Shown: positions 7,146 through 21,009 of the stretch, in pieces
Layout of the letters: each line of letters opens with the position of its first letter
Numbering within the stretch: the stretch's first letter is position 1
Assembly: GCA_023055505.1 (NCBI GenBank)
Contig: JALIRH010000076.1
Coordinates: 1,314,001 to 1,378,000 of the forward strand
Source of the DNA: Callipepla californica brunnescens
Lineage: Eukaryota; Chordata; Aves; Galliformes; Odontophoridae
Length of the DNA: 64,000 bases
Direction of reading: 5' to 3'
Translations under genes and position numbers: made by a program
The notes under the pieces: generated by a model
Seen by the model: the letters and a program-made list of their open reading frames with translations, nothing else
Databases searched by the model: none
What the model was told of the DNA's origin: nothing

Positions 7146-8947
7146 CAAACCCAATCCAAACCCCAAACCTACTCCTATTCCTAAACCTTATCTTAACCCT
7201 AAACCAAACCCAAGGCCCTCCCCTTCTCTCAGCCTAACACTCAAACTAACCTAAACCCGAAACTAACCCTACATTTATCCTAATCTTATCCATATTCTAA
7301 GGCCTAACCCTACTCTGACCAGAAAGCTCATGTTGTCTAAAATCTACCCCTTACCTAAAACCTAAATCGACAAAAAAACCTAACCCGAAACCTCAACCTA
7401 ACTCTTCTCCTAACTAGAACACCAGCACTTCACCTTACCCTAACTGGAAACCTAGGACTAAATCCTTACCTTGTCCAGAACCCTATTCCTAACCCAAACC
7501 AGAATTCTAACCTCTACCCTAACCAAAACCCTTCCCCTAAACCTAAACCTAATGCTACCCTCAACCAAACCCTAGCCCTAAATCCTACCCTAAAACCAAC
7601 ACCACGTTTAAGCTCAAACCTCAAGCCTCAAAGAAAGCATCAGATTACCGCAGATCTCACCTAACACTAACCCCAATCCAATCCCTACTACTAACCCCAA
7701 ACCCAATCCAAACACCAAAACTATTCCTATTCCTAAACCTAACACTAAGCCAGAACCAAACCCAAGGCCTACCCCTTCTCTCAGCCTGACACTCAAACTA
7801 ACCTAGACCTGAACGCAACTCTAAATCAAATACTAAAACTCACCCTTAGCCAAGGCCCTTTTAGGACCCTTCCCTGGTCCTAAAACTAAAGAGAACCCTA
7901 CCCCTTCCACTAAACCTTCATCTACATCCCTAACCCTTACCCTAAACCTAAATCTACACCAAAACCTAACCCTAACCCTAACATGTCTTCTAACTGTAAA
8001 ACTAACGCTTCACCTAACCCGAACTGAAACCCCAGGACTAAACCTTACCTAACACCTAGCTATATTCCTAACCCTATCCTGAAACCTAACGTTAACCCTA
8101 ACCCTAAAAACAACTTGGAACCAAACCCTAACCCTAACCTAACCCTTATCAGAACCCTAAATCTAATCCTAACCGTTACCTCAATTTAACTCCAATTCTT
8201 CCTGAAATCTAAATGGGACCTTAAAACCAACCCCAGATTGAAGCCCAACCCTAAACCTAACACAAAGCATTAGATTACCACAGCCATCACCTAACTCTAA
8301 CCCCAGCCTTAACGCTAATACTATCCCAAACACTATTCCAATTCCTAAACCCAACACAAACCCAAAAACACAAAGCCTACAATTCTCACAGCCTAACACT
8401 GAAAGGAAACCTAAATCTTACCCTAACTCTAAAACTAATCCAAAGCATGACCACAATTTAAACTCTAAATCTACCTTCAAACTAAAGCTGACCCTAACAC
8501 CAACCTCAAGTAAAAGCCCAACCCTAAGCCTAACACAAAGCATTAGATTACCACAACGCTCACCTAACTTCTAACCCCCACCCTAACACTAATACTAAAG
8601 CAATCAGATTCCAAATACTAACCCAATTCCTATTCTGAAACCCAAAACTATTCCAAAAACAAACCCAAGGCCTAACCTTTCTCTCACCCTAACAATCAAA
8701 GAAAACCTATTCCTAAACCTAATCCTAAATCTAGTCCTAACCCTAACCCTCACCCTTAATCTAACCCCAACCCCCACCCAGAAGCTAACACTTAGCATTG
8801 TACAATACCTAAACGTACCCCTAATCCTTATCACTAAACCTAAAAGGAACCTGAAACATAGTGCTAAATCCGAACCCTAACCCTGAAGACCAACGCTAAC
8901 AATGAACCAATTCCTATACCTTTTCCTTCCTCCAAATTGATTCCTAG

Positions 8948-9283
8948 CACTAACCCTAACCCTACATTAACCCTAACCCTAACCCTAACCCTAGCCCTAA
9001 CCTAACTCTAACCCTAACCCTAACCCTAAACCTAATGCTAACCCTTACCCTACCCTAACCCTAACCCTACCATACCCTAACCCTAACCTACCCTAACCCT
9101 AACCCTAACCCTAACCCTAACCCTAACCCTAACCCTAACCCTAACCCTAACCCTAACCCTAACCCTAACCCTACCCTAACCCTAACCCTAACCCTAACCC
9201 TTACCCTAACCCTAGCCTAACCCAAACCCTAACCCTAACCCTACCCTAACCCTAACCCTAACCCTAACCCTACCCCTAACCCT
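8948..9283 (-). repeat. Block T, unit 2
   Basis: 336 bp. It includes one of the longest uninterrupted CCCTAA runs in the window (about 9095-9175) and the CCCTAGCC step near 9210 seen in most later blocks. Confidence 0.93.
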
Positions 9284-11564
9284 ACTTTACCCTAACCCTA
9301 ATCCTAACACTAACTCTAACTTTACTCCTTACCCTAACACTAATCCAATCCCGAACCCTAACCCTAATCCTAGCCCTAACTCTAACTTTATTCGTAACCC
9401 TACCCCTAATCCAAACAATAACCCTTACCCTAATCAAACCCTATCCCTATTCCTAACCCTTACCCTAACCGTATCACAATCCCTATCCTAACTCTTACCA
9501 TAACCCAAACCCTAACCTAACCCTAACCCTAACCCTAACCCTAACCCTTACCCTGACCCTACCCTAACTTTAACTCTACCCTAACCGTATCCCTACCCTA
9601 ACCCTAACCCTAATCCTAGCCCTTTCTCTAACTTTATTCCTAACCCTACCCCTGATCCAAACACTAACCCTAACCTTAATGTAACCCTAACCCTATTCCT
9701 AACCCTTACCCTAACTGTATCCCATTCCCTATCCTAACTCTTACCATAACCCTAACCCTGATGCTAATGCTAACCCTAACCCTGAATCTAACCCTTACCC
9801 TAACCCTATCCCTTACCCAGAAGCTAACACTTAGCGTTGTACAATACCTAACCGTACCCTAACCCTATCCCTAAACCTAAAAGGAACCCAAACTCTAACC
9901 CTAAATCTGTCCCTGAGCCTAACCTTCAACCTTACCCTAACCTTAACCCTAACCCTGTTCCATTCTCTAAACATATCTGTAAGCATTACCTTCATCCTAA
10001 CTCGAACTCTACCCTAACCCTATCCCTTTGACCCCAACACAAAACCCAGATTGAGCCTGACCCTAACCTAGGTAGCATAAAGTGTATGTAGGGTGAATTT
10101 GAGTTTTAGGGTCAAAGTTAAATTGTTAGTTTTAGGGTTAGGGTGAAGGATTGCTTTAGTTCTAGTATTAGGGTGTTTGGGGTTAGGGTTAGGGTAAGGA
10201 TTTTGGAGTGGATTAGGTTTAGGGTCAGGTTTGGGGGAGTTTTGGGGTTAGGGTTAGATTTAGGATTAGGGTTAGCAAAAAAGTTGTTTTAGTTTTAGTT
10301 TAGGTTAGTGCTAGGATTAGGTTGAGTGTTCTTGTGAAGTTTAGGTTTAGGGTTAGGTTTAGGTTTAGATTGAGGTTTAGGGTAAGGAGTAGGGTTAATT
10401 TGACTTTTAGGGTCAGAGTAGAGTTAAGTCGTGTTAGGGTTAAGGTTAAGAACAGGATTCAGATTCCAATTAGGTTTTGGGTTCCTACTAGGGATAGGCC
10501 TCAAATTAGTGTTAAGGTTAGGGTTAGGGTTAGGTATAGGGAAAGGGTTAGTGTTAAGGCCAGGGCAAGTGTATGGTTTAGGGTAAAGATTGGATTTAGG
10601 GTTAGGTTTAGATGTAGGTTTGGTTTGATCGTTAGGGTGTGAGAAGGCACCGGCCTTGGATTTCATTTGGAGATTGGGTAAGGTTTAGGAATAGGAATAA
10701 CATTGGTGTTTAAAAGATGATTAGTGTTAGTATTAGGGATAGGGTTACGGTTAGAGTTTAGTTAGGGTTGTTAGTTTTAGAGTGAGGGATAGGGGTATGG
10801 TTTGGTCTAGTACTTGGGTTAGGGTTTGGGATAGTCATAGCATTAGTGTTAGGGTTAGGGTTCCGTTAGGGTTGTGGTAATCTGATGCTAGGTGTCGGGA
10901 TTAGGGTTGTGCTTAAATGTGGGTTTGGTTTGAGGGTCAGAGTTAGGGTTAGGGTAGAGTTAGAATTAGGGTAAGAGTTAGGATTAGGTTTAGGATTAGG
11001 ATAAAGATTAGGTTAGGATTAGTGTTGGCTTTAGGGTTGTGTCTGGGAGAAGGGTTAGTGTTAGGGATAGACTTAGGGTAAGAGTAAGTGTTAGGAATAG
11101 GCATAGGTTTTGGGAAAGTTTCAGAGTTTGGACTGGATTTATGATTAGGGATAGGGACAAAGATTTTTTGAGATTTATGATTAGATTTAGGGAGAAAAGT
11201 AGGCTGACTTGTGGTGTTAGCAGTAGGTTTAGGTTTAGGTTTAGGTTTAGGATTCCATTTGTATTTATTGATCGAGGTTGGGTTAGTTGGAGTGTAAAGG
11301 TCAGAGTAGGGTTAGGCTTTGGGATAGGGTTAAGGTTTGGAATAGGATTAGGATTCAAATGATGTTACGGGTTGGTGTTAGGGTTAGGGAAAGGTTAGGA
11401 TCAGGGTTGAGGTCAGGGTTAGGTATAGGAAAAGGGTTAGTGTTAGGGCTAGGGCAATTGGAAGGGTTAGGCTTAGGCTTAGATATTAGGGTTAGGTTTA
11501 GGCGGAGGTTTGGTTGGAGTGTCAGGGTGAGAGAAGGGGTAGGCCTGGGGTTTGGTTTTGGGTT

Positions 11565-11753
11565 ACATCATACAAATCATCCCATACATTAGCTGGGGTG
11601 GGAGGTGCAAGGAACAGCCAGCAAAGTGCTGAGTTCATTCCAATCAGAGGACCTGAAGATCGGGTAGCTACTATCAAACCGTTTGTGTTGCCAATTCCGA
11701 TGATATTTATGGGGCCCTGATGTTATGGTTCAGTGGGGAGTCACTATCAAGTC
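11565..11753. other. Non-telomeric core, unit 3
   Basis: Same sequence as units 1 and 2 (CATCCC state). Confidence 0.85.
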
Positions 11754-13561
11754 CAAACCCAATCCAAACCCCAAACCTACTCCTATTCCTAAACCTTATC
11801 TTAACCCTAAACCAAACCCAAACCCAAGGCCCTCCCCTTCTCTCAGCCTAACACTCAAACTAACCTAAACCCGAAACTAACCCTACATTTATCCTAATCT
11901 TATCCATATTCTAAGGCCTAACCCTACTCTGACCAGAAAGCTCATGTTGTCTAAAATCTACCCCTTACCTAAAACCTAAATCGACAAAAAAACCTAACCC
12001 GAAACCTCAACCTAACTCTTCTCCTAACTAGAACACCAGCACTTCACCTTACCCTAACTGGAAACCTAGGACTAAATCCTTACCTTGTCCAGAACCCTAT
12101 TCCTAACCCAAACCAGAATTCTAACCTCTACCCTAACCAAAACCCTTCCCCTAAACCTAAACCTAATGCTACCCTCAACCAAACCCTAGCCCTAAATCCT
12201 ACCCTAAAACCAACACCACGTTTAAGCTCAAACCTCAAGCCTCAAAGAAAGCATCAGATTACCGCAGATCTCACCTAACACTAACCCCAATCCAATCCCT
12301 ACTACTAAGCCCAAACCCAATCCAAACACCAAAACTATTCCTATTCCTAAACCTAACACTAAGCCAGAACCAAACCCAAGGCCTACCCCTTCTCTCAGCC
12401 TGACACTCAAACTAACCTAGACCTGAACGCAACGCTAAATCAAATACTAAAACTCACCCTTAGCCAAGGCCCTTTTAGGACCCTTCCCTGGTCCTAAAAC
12501 TAAAGAGAACCCTACCCCTTCCACTAAACCTTCATCTACATCCCTAACCCTTACCCTAAACCTAGATCTACACCAAAACCTAACCCTAACCCTAACATGT
12601 CTTCTAACTGTAAAACTAACGCTTCACCTAACCCGAACTGAAACCCCAGGACTAAACCTTACCTAACACCTAGCTATATTCCTAACCCTATCCTGAAACC
12701 TAACGTTAACCCTAACCCTAAAAACAACTTGGAACCAAACCCTAACCCTAACCTAACCCTTATCAGAACCCTAAATCTAATCCTAACCGTTACCTCAATT
12801 TAACTCCAATTCTTCCTGAAATCTAAATGGGACCTTAAAACCAACCCCAGATTGAAGCCCAACCCTAAACCTAACACAAAGCATTAGATTACCACAGCCA
12901 TCACCTAACTCTAACCCCAGCCTTAACGCTAATACTATCCCAAACACTATTCCAATTCCTAAACCCAACACAAACCCAAAAACACAAAGCCTACAATTCT
13001 CACAGCCTAACACTGAAAGGAAACCTAAATCTTACCCTAACTCTAAAACTAATCCAAAGCATGACCACAATTTAAACTCTAAATCTACCTTCAAACTAAA
13101 GCTGACCCTAACACCAACCTCAAGTAAAAGCCCAACCCTAAGCCTAACACAAAGCATTAGATTACCACAACGCTCACCTAACTTCTAACCCCCACCCTAA
13201 CACTAATACTAAAGCAATCAGATTCCAAATACTAACCCAATTCCTATTCTGAAACCCAAAACTATTCCAAAAACAAACCCAAGGCCTAACCTTTCTCTCA
13301 CCCTAACAATCAAAGAAAACCTATTCCTAAACCTAATCCTAAATCTAGTCCTAACCCTAACCCTCACCCTTAATCTAACCCCAACCCCCACCCAGAAGCT
13401 AACACTTAGAATTGTACAATACCTAAACGTACCCCTAATCCTTATCACTAAACCTAAAAGGAACCTGAAACATAGTGCTAAATCCGAACCCTAACCCTGA
13501 AGACCAACGCTAACAATGAACCAATTCCTATACCTTTTCCTTCCTCCAAATTGATTCCTAG

Positions 13562-13908
13562 CACTAACCCTAACCCTACATTAACCCTAACCCTAACCCT
13601 AACCCTAGCCCTAACCTAACTCTAACCCTAACCCTAACCCTAAACCTAATGCTAACCCTTACCCTACCCTAACCCTAACCCTACCATACCCTAACCCTAA
13701 CCTACCCTAACACTAACCCTAACCCTAACCCTACCCTAACCCTAACCCTAACCCTAACCCTAACCCTAACCCTACCCTAACCCTAACCCTAACCCTAACC
13801 CTAACCCTAACCCTAACCCTAACCCTTACCCTAACCCTAGCCTAACCCAAACCCTAACCCTAACCCTACCCTAACCCTAACCCTAACCCTAACCCTACCC
13901 CTAACCCT
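13562..13908 (-). repeat. Block T, unit 3
   Basis: 347 bp near-pure CCCTAA. It keeps the CCATACCC and CCTACCCTAACAC interruptions also seen in units 1, 9, 10 and 11. Confidence 0.93.
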
Positions 13909-16189
13909 ACTTTACCCTAACCCTAATCCTAACACTAACTCTAACTTTACTCCTTACCCTAACACTAATCCAATCCCGAACCCTAACCCTAATCCTAGCC
14001 CTAACTCTAACTTTATTCGTAACCCTACCCCTAATCCAAACAATAACCCTTACCCTAATCAAACCCTATCCCTATTCCTAACCCTTACCCTAACCGTATC
14101 ACAATCCCTATCCTAACTCTTACCATAACCCAAACCCTAACCTAACCCTAACCCTAACCCTAACCCTAACCCTTACCCTGACCCTACCCTAACCTTAACT
14201 CTACCCTAACCGTATCCCTACCCTAACCCTAACCCTAATCCTAGCCCTTTCTCTAACTTTATTCCTAACCCTACCCCTGATCCAAACACTAACCCTAACC
14301 TTAATGTAACCCTAACCCTATTCCTAACCCTTACCCTAACTGTATCCCATTCCCTATCCTAACTCTTACCATAACCCTAACCCTGATGCTAATGCTAACC
14401 CTAACCCTGAATCTAACCCTTACCCTAACCCTATCCCTTACCCAGAAGCTAACACTTAGCGTTGTACAATACCTAACCGTACCCTAACCCTATCCCTAAA
14501 CCTAAAAGGAACCCAAACTCTAACCCTAAATCTGTCCCTGAGCCTAACCTTCAACCTTACCCTAACCTTAACCCTAACCCTGTTCCATTCTCTAAACATA
14601 TCTGTAAGCATTACCTTCATCCTAACTCGAACTCTACCCTAACCCTATCCCTTTGACCCCAACACAAAACCCAGATTGAGCCTGACCCTAACCTAGGTAG
14701 CATAAAGTGTATGTAGGGTGAATTTGAGTTTTAGGGTCAAAGTTAAATTGTTAGTTTTAGGGTTAGGGTGAAGGATTGCTTTAGTTCTAGTATTAGGGTG
14801 TTTGGGGTTAGGGTTAGGGTAAGGATTTTGGAGTGGATTAGGTTTAGGGTCAGGTTTGGGGGAGTTTTGGGGTTAGGGTTAGATTTAGGATTAGGGTTAG
14901 CAAAAAAGTTGTTTTAGTTTTAGTTTAGGTTAGTGCTAGGATTAGGTTGAGTGTTCTTGTGAAGTTTAGGTTTAGGGTTAGGTTTAGGTTTAGATTGAGG
15001 TTTAGGGTAAGGAGTAGGGTTAATTTGACTTTTAGGGTCAGAGTAGAGTTAAGTCGTGTTAGGGTTAAGGTTAAGAACAGGATTCAGATTCCAATTAGGT
15101 TTTGGGTTCCTACTAGGGATAGGCCTCAAATTAGTGTTAAGGTTAGGGTTAGGGTTAGGTATAGGGAAAGGGTTAGTGTTAAGGCCAGGGCAAGTGTATG
15201 GTTTAGGGTAAAGATTGGATTTAGGGTTAGGTTTAGATGTAGGTTTGGTTTGATCGTTAGGGTGTGAGAAGGCACCGGCCTTGGATTTCATTTGGAGATT
15301 GGGTAAGGTTTAGGAATAGGAATAACATTGGTGTTTAAAAGATGATTAGTGTTAGTATTAGGGATAGGGTTACGGTTAGAGTTTAGTTAGGGTTGTTAGT
15401 TTTAGAGTGAGGGATAGGGGTATGGTTTGGTCTAGTACTTGGGTTAGGGTTTGGGATAGTCATAGCATTAGTGTTAGGGTTAGGGTTCCGTTAGGGTTGT
15501 GGTAATCTGATGCTAGGTGTCGGGATTAGGGTTGTGCTTAAATGTGGGTTTGGTTTGAGGGTCAGAGTTAGGGTTAGGGTAGAGTTAGAATTAGGGTAAG
15601 AGTTAGGATTAGGTTTAGGATTAGGATAAAGATTAGGTTAGGATTAGTGTTGGCTTTAGGGTTGTGTCTGGGAGAAGGGTTAGTGTTAGGGATAGACTTA
15701 GGGTAAGAGTAAGTGTTAGGAATAGGCATAGGTTTTGGGAAAGTTTCAGAGTTTGGACTGGATTTATGATTAGGGATAGGGACAAAGATTTTTTGAGATT
15801 TATGATTAGATTTAGGGAGAAAAGTAGGCTGACTTGTGGTGTTAGCAGTAGGTTTAGGTTTAGGTTTAGGTTTAGGATTCCATTTGTATTTATTGATCGA
15901 GGTTGGGTTAGTTGGAGTGTAAAGGTCAGAGTAGGGTTAGGCTTTGGGATAGGGTTAAGGTTTGGAATAGGATTAGGATTCAAATGATGTTACGGGTTGG
16001 TGTTAGGGTTAGGGAAAGGTTAGGATCAGGGTTGAGGTCAGGGTTAGGTATAGGAAAAGGGTTAGTGTTAGGGCTAGGGCAATTGGAAGGGTTAGGCTTA
16101 GGCTTAGATATTAGGGTTAGGTTTAGGCGGAGGTTTGGTTGGAGTGTCAGGGTGAGAGAAGGGGTAGGCCTGGGGTTTGGTTTTGGGTT

Positions 16190-16378
16190 ACATCATACAA
16201 ATCATCACATACATTAGCTGGGGTGGGAGGTGCAAGGAACAGCCAGCAAAGTGCTGAGTTCATTCCAATCAGAGGACCTGAAGATCGGGTAGCTACTATC
16301 AAACCGTTTGTGTTGCCAATTCCGATGATATTTATGGGGCCCTGATGTTATGGTTCAGTGGGGAGTCACTATCAAGTC
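16190..16378. other. Non-telomeric core, unit 4
   Basis: Differs from unit 1 by one base, CATCAC for CATCCC, near 16207. In the open plus-strand frame this is a third-position Ser change (TCC to TCA). Confidence 0.85.
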
Positions 16379-18186
16379 CAAACCCAATCCAAACCCCAAA
16401 CCTACTCCTATTCCTAAACCTTATCTTAACCCTAAACCAAACCCAAACCCAAGGCCCTCCCCTTCTCTCAGCCTAACACTCAAACTAACCTAAACCCGAA
16501 ACTAACCCTACATTTATCCTAATCTTATCCATATTCTAAGGCCTAACCCTACTCTGACCAGAAAGCTCATGTTGTCTAAAATCTACCCCTTACCTAAAAC
16601 CTAAATCGACAAAAAAACCTAACCCGAAACCTCAACCTAACTCTTCTCCTAACTAGAACACCAGCACTTCACCTTACCCTAACTGGAAACCTAGGACTAA
16701 ATCCTTACCTTGTCCAGAACCCTATTCCTAACCCAAACCAGAATTCTAACCTCTACCCTAACCAAAACCCTTCCCCTAAACCTAAACCTAATGCTACCCT
16801 CAACCAAACCCTAGCCCTAAATCCTACCCTAAAACCAACACCACGTTTAAGCTCAAACCTCAAGCCTCAAAGAAAGCATCAGATTACCGCAGATCTCACC
16901 TAACACTAACCCCAATCCAATCCCTACTACTAACCCCAAACCCAATCCAAACACCAAAACTATTCCTATTCCTAAACCTAACACTAAGCCAGAACCAAAC
17001 CCAAGGCCTACCCCTTCTCTCAGCCTGACACTCAAACTAACCTAGACCTGAACGCAACGCTAAATCAAATACTAAAACTCACCCTTAGCCAAGGCCCTTT
17101 TAGGACCCTTCCCTGGTCCTAAAACTAAAGAGAACCCTACCCCTTCCACTAAACCTTCATCTACATCCCTAACCCTTACCCTAAACCTAAATCTACACCA
17201 AAACCTAACCCTAACCCTAACATGTCTTCTAACTGTAAAACTAACGCTTCACCTAACCCGAACTGAAACCCCAGGACTAAACCTTACCTAACACCTAGCT
17301 ATATTCCTAACCCTATCCTGAAACCTAACGTTAACCCTAACCCTAAAAACAACTTGGAACCAAACCCTAACCCTAACCTAACCCTTATCAGAACCCTAAA
17401 TCTAATCCTAACCGTTACCTCAATTTAACTCCAATTCTTCCTGAAATCTAAATGGGACCTTAAAACCAACCCCAGATTGAAGCCCAACCCTAAACCTAAC
17501 ACAAAGCATTAGATTACCACAGCCATCACCTAACTCTAACCCCAGCCTTAACGCTAATACTATCCCAAACACTATTCCAATTCCTAAACCCAACACAAAC
17601 CCAAAAACACAAAGCCTACAATTCTCACAGCCTAACACTGAAAGGAAACCTAAATCTTACCCTAACTCTAAAACTAATCCAAAGCATGACCACAATTTAA
17701 ACTCTAAATCTACCTTCAAACTAAAGCTGACCCTAACACCAACCTCAAGTAAAAGCCCAACCCTAAGCCTAACACAAAGCATTAGATTACCACAACGCTC
17801 ACCTAACTTCTAACCCCCACCCTAACACTAATACTAAAGCAATCAGATTCCAAATACTAACCCAATTCCTATTCTGAAACCCAAAACTATTCCAAAAACA
17901 AACCCAAGGCCTAACCTTTCTCTCACCCTAACAATCAAAGAAAACCTATTCCTAAACCTAATCCTAAATCTAGTCCTAACCCTAACCCTCACCCTTAATC
18001 TAACCCCAACCCCCACCCAGAAGCTAACACTTAGAATTGTACAATACCTAAACGTACCCCTAATCCTTATCACTAAACCTAAAAGGAACCTGAAACATAG
18101 TGCTAAATCCGAACCCTAACCCTGAAGACCAACGCTAACAATGAACCAATTCCTATACCTTTTCCTTCCTCCAAATTGATTCCTAG

Positions 18187-18545
18187 CACTAACCCTAACC
18201 CTACATTAACCCTAACCCTAACCCTAACCCTAGCCCTAACCTAACTCTAACCCTAACCCTAACCCTAAACCTAATGCTAACCCTTACCCTACCCTAACCC
18301 TAACCCTACCATACCCTAACCCTAACCTACCCTAACCCTAACCCTAACCCTAACCCTACCCTAACCCTAACCCTAACCCTAACCCTAACCCTAACCCTAA
18401 CCCTAACCCTAACCCTAACCCTACCCTAACCCTAACCCTAACCCTAACCCTAACCCTAACCCTTACCCTAACCCTAGCCTAACCCAAACCCTAACCCTAA
18501 CCCTACCCTAACCCTAACCCTAACCCTAACCCTACCCCTAACCCT
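18187..18545 (-). repeat. Block T, unit 4
   Basis: 359 bp, one of the longer typical blocks, with uninterrupted CCCTAA from about 18362 to 18420. Confidence 0.93.
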
Positions 18546-20820
18546 ACTTTACCCTAACCCTAATCCTAACACTAACTCTAACTTTACTCCTTACCCTAAC
18601 ACTAATCCAATCCCGAACCCTAACCCTAATCCTAGCCCTAACTCTAACTTTATTCGTAACCCTACCCCTAATCCAAACAATAACCCTTACCCTAATCAAA
18701 CCCTATCCCTATTCCTAACCCTTACCCTAGCCGTATCACAATCCCTATCCTAACTCTTACCATAACCCAAACCCTAACCTAACCCTAACCCTAACCCTAA
18801 CCCTTACCCTGACCCTACCCTAACCTTAACTCTACCCTAACCGTATCCCTACCCTAACCCTAACCCTAATCCTAGCCCTTACTCTAACTTTATTCCTAAC
18901 CCTACCCCTGATCCAAACACTAACCCTAACCTTAATGTAACCCTAACCCTATTCCTAACCCTTACCCTAACTGTATCCCATTCCCTATCCTAACTCTTAC
19001 CATAACCCTAACCCTGATGCTAATGCTAACCCTAACCCTGAATCTAACCCTTACCCTAACCCTATCCCTTACCCAGAAGCTAACACTTAGCGTTGTACAA
19101 TACCTAACCGTACCCTAACCCTATCCCTAAACCTAAAAGGAACCCAAACTCTAACCCTAAATCTGTCCCTGAGCCTAACCTTCAACCTTACCCTAACCTT
19201 AACCCTAACCCTGTTCCATTCTCTAAACATATCTGTAAGCATTACCTTCATCCTAACTCGAACTCTACCCTAACCCTATCCCTTTGACCCCAACACAAAA
19301 CCCAGATTGAGCCTGACCCTAACCTAGGTAGCATAAAGTGTATGTAGGGTGAATTTGAGTTTTAGGGTCAAAGTTAAATTGTTAGTTTTAGGGTTAGGGT
19401 GAAGGATTGCTTTAGTTCTAGTATTAGGGTGTTTGGGGTTAGGGTTAGGGTAAGGATTTTGGAGTGGATTAGGTTTAGGGTCAGGTTTGGGGGAGTTTTG
19501 GGGTTAGGGTTAGATTTAGGATTAGGGTTAGCAAAAAAGGTGTTTTAGTTTTAGTTTAGGTTAGTGCTAGGATTAGGTTGAGTGTTCTTGTGAAGTTTAG
19601 GTTTAGGGTTAGGTTTAGGTTTAGATTGAGGTTTAGGGTAAGGAGTAGGGTTAATTTGACTTTTAGGGTCAGAGTAGAGTTAAGTCGTGTTAGGGTTAAG
19701 GTTAAGAACAGGATTCAGATTCCAATTAGGTTTTGGGTTCCTACTAGGGATAGGCCTCAAATTAGTGTTAAGGTTAGGGTTAGGGTTAGGTATAGGGAAA
19801 GGGTTAGTGTTAAGGCCAGGGCAAGTGTATGGTTTAGGGTAAAGATTGGATTTAGGGTTAGGTTTAGATGTAGGTTTGGTTTGATCGTTAGGGTGTGAGA
19901 AGGCACCGGCCTTGGATTTCATTTGGAGATTGGGTAAGGTTTAGGAATAGGAATAACATTGGTGTTTAAAAGATGATTAGTGTTAGTATTAGGGATAGGG
20001 TTACGGTTAGAGTTTAGTTAGGGTTGTTAGTTTTAGAGTGAGGGATAGGGGTATGGTTTGGTCTAGTACTTGGGTTAGGGTTTGGGATAGTCATAGCATT
20101 AGTGTTAGGGTTAGGGTTCCGTTAGGGTTGTGGTAATCTGATGCTAGGTGTCGGGATTAGGGTTGTGCTTAAATGTGGGTTTGGTTTGAGGGTCAGAGTT
20201 AGGGTTAGGGTAGAGTTAGAATTAGGGTAAGAGTTAGGATTAGGTTTAGGATTAGGATAAAGATTAGGTTAGGATTAGTGTTGGCTTTAGGGTTGTGTCT
20301 GGGAGAAGGGTTAGTGTTAGGGATAGACTTAGGGTAAGAGTAAGTGTTAGGAATAGGCATAGGTTTTGGGAAAGTTTCAGAGTTTGGACTGGATTTATGA
20401 TTAGGGATAGGGACAAAGATTTTTTGAGATTTATGATTAGATTTAGGGAGAAAAGTAGGCTGACTTGTGGTGTTAGCAGTAGGTTTAGGTTTAGGTTTAG
20501 GTTTAGGATTCCATTTGTATTTATTGATCGAGGTTGGGTTAGTTGGAGTGTAAAGGTCAGAGTAGGGTTAGGCTTTGGGATAGGGTTAAGGTTTGGAATA
20601 GGATTAGGATTCAAATGATGTTACGGGTTGGTGTTAGGGTTAGGGAAAGGTTAGGATCAGGGTTGAGGTCAGGGTTAGGTATAGGAAAAGGGTTAGTGTT
20701 AGGGCTAGGGCAATTGGAAGGGTTAGGCTTAGGCTTAGATATTAGGGTTAGGTTTAGGCGGAGGTTTGGTTGGAGTGTCAGGGTGAGAGAAGGGGTAGGC
20801 CTGGGGTTTGGTTTTGGGTT

Positions 20821-21009
20821 ACATCATACAAATCATCACATACATTAGCTGGGGTGGGAGGTGCAAGGAACAGCCAGCAAAGTGCTGAGTTCATTCCAAT
20901 CAGAGGACCTGAAGATCGGGTAGCTACTATCAAACCGTTTGTGTTGCCAATTCCGATGATATTTATGGGGCCCTGATGTTATGGTTCAGTGGGGAGTCAC
21001 TATCAAGTC
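20821..21009. other. Non-telomeric core, unit 5
   Basis: CATCAC state, otherwise as unit 1. Confidence 0.85.

Larger units (their letters stand above)
4676..9283. repeat. Satellite unit 2
   Basis: Parts: A 4676-5458 (783 bp), B 5459-6956, core 6957-7145, D 7146-8947, T 8948-9283. It shares TCCTAGCATT in B and TTAGCATTG in D with unit 1. D is 1,802 bp through two compensating hexamer changes: it lacks one AAACCC near 7200 but has TAAAAG near 8512. A private base near 5816 (GAGTAAAG for GAGTTAAG) removes a stop and lengthens a meaningless frame. Confidence 0.95.
9284..13908. repeat. Satellite unit 3
   Basis: Parts: A 9284-10066, B 10067-11564, core 11565-11753, D 11754-13561 (1,808 bp), T 13562-13908. 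First copy with TCATAGCATT and GGCTTTGGG in B and TTAGAATTG in D. CTACTAAGCCC at about 12303 is shared with units 9, 10 and 11. Private CCTAGATC near 12562. Confidence 0.95.
13909..18545. repeat. Satellite unit 4
   Basis: Parts: A 13909-14691, B 14692-16189, core 16190-16378, D 16379-18186, T 18187-18545. First copy with the CATCAC core state, which units 5, 6, 7 and 12 share. Confidence 0.95.
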